A stretch of 13,261 bases of DNA, taken from positions 1-13,261 of the forward strand of contig NW_025955715.1 of the NCBI RefSeq assembly GCF_022376445.1, in the 5' to 3' direction. The position numbers and the translations under genes are program-made. Source of the DNA: Fomitopsis serialis. Lineage: Eukaryota; Basidiomycota; Agaricomycetes; Polyporales; Fomitopsidaceae. The notes under the pieces are model-generated. The model did not search any database. It had not been told where the DNA came from and saw only the letters and a program-made list of their open reading frames with translations. This document shows positions 9,054-13,261 of this stretch, piece by piece. How positions within the stretch are numbered: position 1 is the stretch's first letter; every line of letters starts with the position of its first letter.

Positions 9054-11516
9054 CTAGTACTTGACCCCGTTTCCATTTGCTGTACCCAGAATCAGGTCCG
9101 CCTTCCCTAATCTAGGCGAGATATCGCACACGAATGGCTTTGGATGTCTTCGAGAACGTCAGCCTCATCAAAAGCCATCTTCAGGACCGCGCCAACCACG
9201 TACCTCACTGTTCCAGACGTGAACGCGACTTTAGGGGGTATCTCGTTACCATCCGGTGTCCTCGCTGGCCGGATATCGAAAGCAGCGACGAGAGTGGCTG
9301 CCACGATGAAGATGCTCTGATCGGCTAGCACTCGGCCAGGGCATATACTGTAGACCAAAAATTTAAACTCCTCCGTCGCAGATGAATGGCCCATGCCTCA
9401 CGTACCGTCTGCCGAAGCCGAACACAAACTTGCGCGGGTCCATCGCCTCTCCTGCATCCGCGCCCACGTCTAGGAACCTCTCCGGGTCGAATCTGTCGGG
9501 GTCGGTGAAATATTGCTCGTCGCGCGACATGGCCCTACATACACGGATTGACGGAAGACAGGTCAATGAGCAAAACGAGGAAGTAAAGAGTGGACAGAGG
9601 AGGGCACACACCAGATATTAGTAACGATAAGGGCTCCCTTCGGCATATGGAACCCAGCGTACTCGTCGTGCTCAGTCAGTTCATGGGGTGTACCTACACA
9701 ATCGTCACAGTTTGTCATCTTTTCTCCGGCGAGTCAAGAACTTCGCAGCATCTCACCAAGGGGTGCGGGTGCGAGCCACCTGTTTAACAGAGATGTCGTT
9801 TCAGCCACTGCGAGTTGTTCGGATTTCAGACGTCGATAGCACAACTGGGACGCACCGATATACTTCCTTCAGGACCGCCTCCAGGTACGGGAGCGCCGCG
9901 CGGTCGTCAGGCTCCGGAAGGCGGCCGTCGCCGACGACGCTGTCGACTTCTGCTTGCGCCTTCCGTAACACGTCGGGATGCAAGACCATCGCGAGCACGA
10001 ACGCGACGAGGACTGCGGACGTCTATGGCAGGTCAGTCTGTGAGGCCGCTGGACTATCTTCGAGGGGATTGACCTACAGTATCTGTCCCCGCTGGGCGGA
10101 GTGCAGCCTCGTCAGTCTCCTTTCATGCAAAAGACAGGGCTACTTCACTCACCAACGTACATGACTCCCAACGCGCTCGAGATCTCGTCTTCGTCGGCTT
10201 TCTCCACAATTCCGTCCCTCGCCGCCTCCTCCAGCAACGCCGTCGCGACACACGGCCTGGCCGTCCCCGCCGCCTGTTGCATATCATGTTAGCCGCGGGA
10301 CACAAGTCCTGTGTATAGCAAGCCACGCGCCATATTGCGTTTGACCCGCTCGAGCGGGATGCGGTGCATCTCCTTGTACCCCTGCCGCGCCCGAAGTCCC
10401 CGGCGCTTGAACTCCATCCCGGGCATCCACGTCGGCACGTACCGCACTACGCAAGACCAACACGCCGCCGCTCAGCTCTCCGCACACGACGTCTCGTCTG
10501 AGAACCGAGGACACCAGCAGGGTGGGAGGTATATGCGGGGACTTACGAGCGGGGAAGAAGTCGACGAGAGCGGAGCCCGGCCCGCCGCCGTCGAGGGCGA
10601 GGTGCATGGCCTCTTCGGTCATCCTGACGAATTCGTCGTCCATGGTGGAGGGCGAGTAGCCATAGGCGACGCCGAGCATCAGCGCCGCAGCGTACCTAAC
10701 AGCAACATAGTAAGTACCATGAGCTGGCCGCCCCGAGCAGGCGCATACAGTCCCAAACAGAAGAGCGACACACCGCTTCAGATGCGCTAGGGCTTCCCCG
10801 GGGTCGCGCAGGAGGTCGCGCAGGAGCTTCTGCAGCTCTTCACGCTGCAGCGGCTCGTACGCGTTGAGCGCGTTCCGCGCGAGGAGGGTGTTCTGGAACC
10901 AGCGGCGATGGCGCCGCCAGCGGTCCGCGTAGGGCATTACGATGATATGCCTCATCTCCACACTGCGTCAGGCGCGGGCGGTGGCCACGAAGCGTGTCAG
11001 TTTGGGACATCGTTACGGTCAGCTATGGCATGAGGTCTAGAGGAGAGGGGACTCGCATGTCCGTGAAGTACGTGAACCGTGGTCGGCTTGAGTACTTCGC
11101 GCCGCGCTTCTCGAGGAGCGCGTGGGCGGTGTGGACGTTGTTGAGGACGAGCACGGACGTGGTGAAGAATCGCGCGTAGACGACGTCCCCTGTTGGATTT
11201 GGAGACAAACAAAGTGAGAATTAGTGATTGTGACATCGAGGCGCAGGGAATGCGAGCACGCACCGAAGCGCTTTCCCCAGTCGGCGAACGTGTACTCCTG
11301 GTACTCCTCGGGCAGCTGCTGGACGTTGCCCAAGAAGGGCAGCTGGCGGGGTCCCGGGGGTAGACGGAGGCGACGCTGTTTGGTGGAGATGCGGAAAAGA
11401 GCCAGCGCGACGATGGCGAGTACGCAGACGAAGGCAGCACTTTCAAATCCATGAATTCGCAGTGTGCTATGGTGCGCGTTGCGGGGTAGGATGTTGCTTA
11501 TTTGCAAGAGAGCCAT
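9054..11516 (-). CDS. Cytochrome P450 monooxygenase (P450-C), intact, 13 exons, 537 aa
   Basis: Class E ER-anchored P450 (PF00067). Exons in transcript order: 11516-11264, 11189-11057, 10962-10774, 10695-10547, 10446-10331, 10273-10153, 10091-10078, 10022-9856, 9779-9757, 9693-9612, 9534-9406, 9347-9204, 9147-9054. Phases fit at all twelve junctions and the frame is open to TAG. Ten introns are GT-AG; introns 2 and 5 use GC donors. Introns are 55-100 nt. The ATG at 11516 sits in a strong context (TGCCATGGC). Features: membrane anchor about residues 25-43, [11 protein letters not shown] hinge near 52-62, AGTDT at 321-325, EVYR ending at 381, FDPERF, FGFGRRICPG with heme ligand Cys461, and a conserved HPKPFVCDI tail block. 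It is a duplicate of P450-B in tandem and of P450-A inverted. The reaction is presumed to be NADPH-dependent monooxygenation by way of a reductase; the substrate is unknown. Confidence 0.93.
10078..10091 (-). other. 14-nt micro-exon of P450-C (I-helix motif)
   Basis: Acceptor CCCAG (ending at 10092) and donor GTAGGT (from 10077). With the final G of the previous exon it encodes A-G-T-D-T. Skipping it would remove the motif and break the frame. Confidence 0.9.
10325..10330 (-). other. GC 5' splice site, intron 5 of P450-C
   Basis: The exon ends in ATG and the intron begins GCGCGT, running 10330-10274 to a standard AACAG acceptor. The homologous donors in P450-A and P450-B begin GT after the same ATG. 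The frame and the conserved exon length of 116 nt require this position. Confidence 0.75.
11051..11056 (-). other. GC 5' splice site, intron 2 of P450-C
   Basis: The intron begins GCGAGT after GACAT and runs 11056-10963 to a CGCAG acceptor. The equivalent donors are GTGAGT in P450-B and GTACGT in P450-A, and the conserved exon length of 133 nt fixes the junction. GC-AG is the commonest non-canonical intron class and normally needs an otherwise strong donor, as here. Confidence 0.82.
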
Positions 11517-11517
11517 G

Positions 11518-13261
11518 GCAGAGTGACGGGCCGGCAGGGGGCGGCAGGACGTCGTCGGTTGCGAGAGCGGGTGCTTATGCCCTGGTCTGGCTCTCGCGTA
11601 TAATGCTACAGAGGAGCTGGCGCCGGTGGAGGAGCCGTTCCTGTGATAGGCTGTTACTGCTGCACCCAGAGCGCACTAAGAATGTTAGTAACAACGTCCG
11701 TGTGCGTGTGCTGATGAAATTTGGGTTGGCGCACGGTACAGTTGAGCCTGAGCGGGCTTGACAGCCTATTCGCGGATGCTTCTCAGGAAACAGCGCCAAC
11801 GATGACTTCAACCACGCATGACCTGAGCATGTGTGTTCACGCAAGGATCCGAAGTCGGAGAAGGCGAGCAGGCAAGCGCGCAAAGCAGATATGGAACATT
11901 GAAGGAGGAGTCACGAGTAAAGAGTCGACGAGCAGTAGTATTTGCGATACTGTCGTACATACCTCACTTTTCCTGTCTTGCAAGTGTACCTCATAGGGGA
12001 TCTCCCTGATGTCACAGCCTGACGCCCACAAGTCGAATCTGAACTCGATGGGCAGACCGGTCGTACGAGGAAGTATACGTCTGCCACCAGCGCCCAGCGG
12101 GCGGAATTGATATACGGTTCACGAGTCGCAGCGGATGCGGTCCTGGGAGTACTGCAAGCAGAGGGACATAGGACCATCAGTTATAGAACAGACCGCGACG
12201 GACAACTACGCACCGAACTCGCTCTCGCGTCTCGCCAGTTTGGATGAGATTCCCGTAAGCCGCCCATCCTTTTGACGTCTCTAAGTATCAGGTCTTGTGG
12301 TGTATGCGGCCCTTATCCTTCTGGCACACATGCGCACAAGAAATAGAGCGATTCCCCGTGACCGAATACCGGAGTGAGGGCGCCAGCTCAGAACCTTACT
12401 TCTGTACATCGGAGATTCTGGCAAGTATGTATTAGATCATGTCGTAAGCTCGCGCGCAAATCCGCCTGACCATGTGAGGGACTGAGCGCAGTCAGAGGTG
12501 TATATATGTTCCGATTCTCGGCGTATATACATACCTCACAAGGCAATTGCCCTGGTACAGCATCGCGGCTATGGAGCAACACGCACATCGACGCAACCTT
12601 GTGCCTGCTCTCAAAGGTGGTCCGAGCTGAGAAAAACACAGCTACGTATGTGTCTCTTGACCTGGTGGTGGTTCTCAACAAACTTCGCCTGCTACAAACG
12701 AGGTCATTCTCCGGACGAATGAGGTGTATCGGCTTACCTGGCAATAATCACCAATTCCGATTGTTCCATCCGGGCTCGTCGGTCTGTGCGCCTTCGGTAG
12801 TGGAAGAGGCGCGCGAGAAGTCTGCTGAATACAGTCTTCTCACAGGCCAGCAAAGTGCAATTGCCCGCAATCGCCCTCTGTCCCAAGGTCAACTTGAAAT
12901 CGATCTGTGGATGCCTTAGGTAGAATGGGAACCCTTCAACTACATCCAACAGCTAGCACTTACGGAGAAGCGCAGCGTAGCTCGTACCTCGCATATATCT
13001 GGCAGACCAGTGTTTATAGGCTGTGTTTACAAAGAAGACACCGTGCGCCCGTTTCTTGGAACCTCATTCATCGCCCTCTTGGAAGCTCCGCGAGATCAGC
13101 TCCGCACCTCTCCGATCGGGGTCGGATGTCACAGACGAAATGCTTCGGGTGTCTGGCGAGACATTGTATGTCAATTGTATTGCATGCGAACACCCAAACC
13201 GACCTGATGAATCCAGAGACGAAATCCATTGTGGGCGTGATATCCGCCCCGCTGAGTCGCG
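11518..13261. other. Gene-free stretch upstream of P450-C
   Basis: About 1.7 kb of near-neutral composition. Open frames here (for example 12506-12919 plus, 137 codons, and 12744-12388 minus) are short, overlap each other and show no domain, anchor or splice pattern. The P450-C promoter should be in the first few hundred bases. I found no tRNA, transposase or long repeat. An imperfect AT-rich palindrome lies at 12499-12532. Confidence 0.5.
11598..11604 (-). promoter_or_regulatory. TATA-like element upstream of P450-C
   Basis: ATTATAC on the minus strand, about 85 nt before the start codon of P450-C, within otherwise GC-rich DNA. The position suits a fungal core promoter, but the match to TATAAA is imperfect and nothing else supports it. 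Confidence 0.2.

Noticed and set aside
12499..12532. AT-rich imperfect inverted repeat (GTATATATG ... CGTATATAC)
   Set aside because: Arms are short, mismatched and low complexity; no target-site duplication or element structure around them.
12506..12919. Plus-strand 137-codon open frame
   Set aside because: No recognisable motif, no homologous exon pattern and no clear promoter; competes with frames on the other strand.
1..13261. CRISPR arrays, operons, Shine-Dalgarno sites, transposases, tRNA or rRNA genes
   Set aside because: Spliceosomal introns show this is eukaryotic; no repeat-spacer pattern, transposase domain or tRNA-like B-box fold was found by eye.

Overview
The window reads as nuclear DNA of a filamentous basidiomycete, probably a wood- or litter-decay Agaricomycete. 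The evidence is many very short spliceosomal introns (51-100 nt), high GC in coding DNA, a cluster of ER-anchored cytochrome P450 paralogs, and remains of a fungal-type GH89 glycosidase. The genus cannot be named from the sequence alone.

Layout: 1-1007 holds no gene I can support. 1008-3390 (+) is a 13-exon cytochrome P450 (P450-A) in which every splice junction fits, but exon 1 lacks two single bases and is out of frame. 3391-4738 is mostly empty, with a doubtful lipase-like remnant on the minus strand (3735-3968). 4739-5929 (+) is a badly broken alpha-N-acetylglucosaminidase (GH89) gene with about eleven frame changes and an internal deletion. 6047-8430 (-) is an intact 13-exon P450 (P450-B, 533 aa). 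8431-9053 is intergenic, with two CCAAT boxes facing P450-B. 9054-11516 (-) is a second intact 13-exon P450 (P450-C, 537 aa) that uses two GC-AG introns. 11518-13261 holds no gene I can support.

The three P450s are diverged duplicates. Introns sit at the same twelve places with the same phases, and nine of the thirteen exons have identical lengths in all three. These include a 14-nt micro-exon encoding most of the I-helix oxygen-activation motif and a 23-nt exon just after the ExxR motif. P450-B and P450-C are tandem on the minus strand and P450-A is inverted. The left half (P450-A, GH89) is decaying while the right half is clean. No polyketide synthase, NRPS, terpene cyclase, transporter or regulator is visible, so no pathway can be assigned. 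The P450s most likely perform oxidations in secondary metabolism or in turnover of wood extractives and xenobiotics, drawing electrons from a reductase encoded elsewhere.
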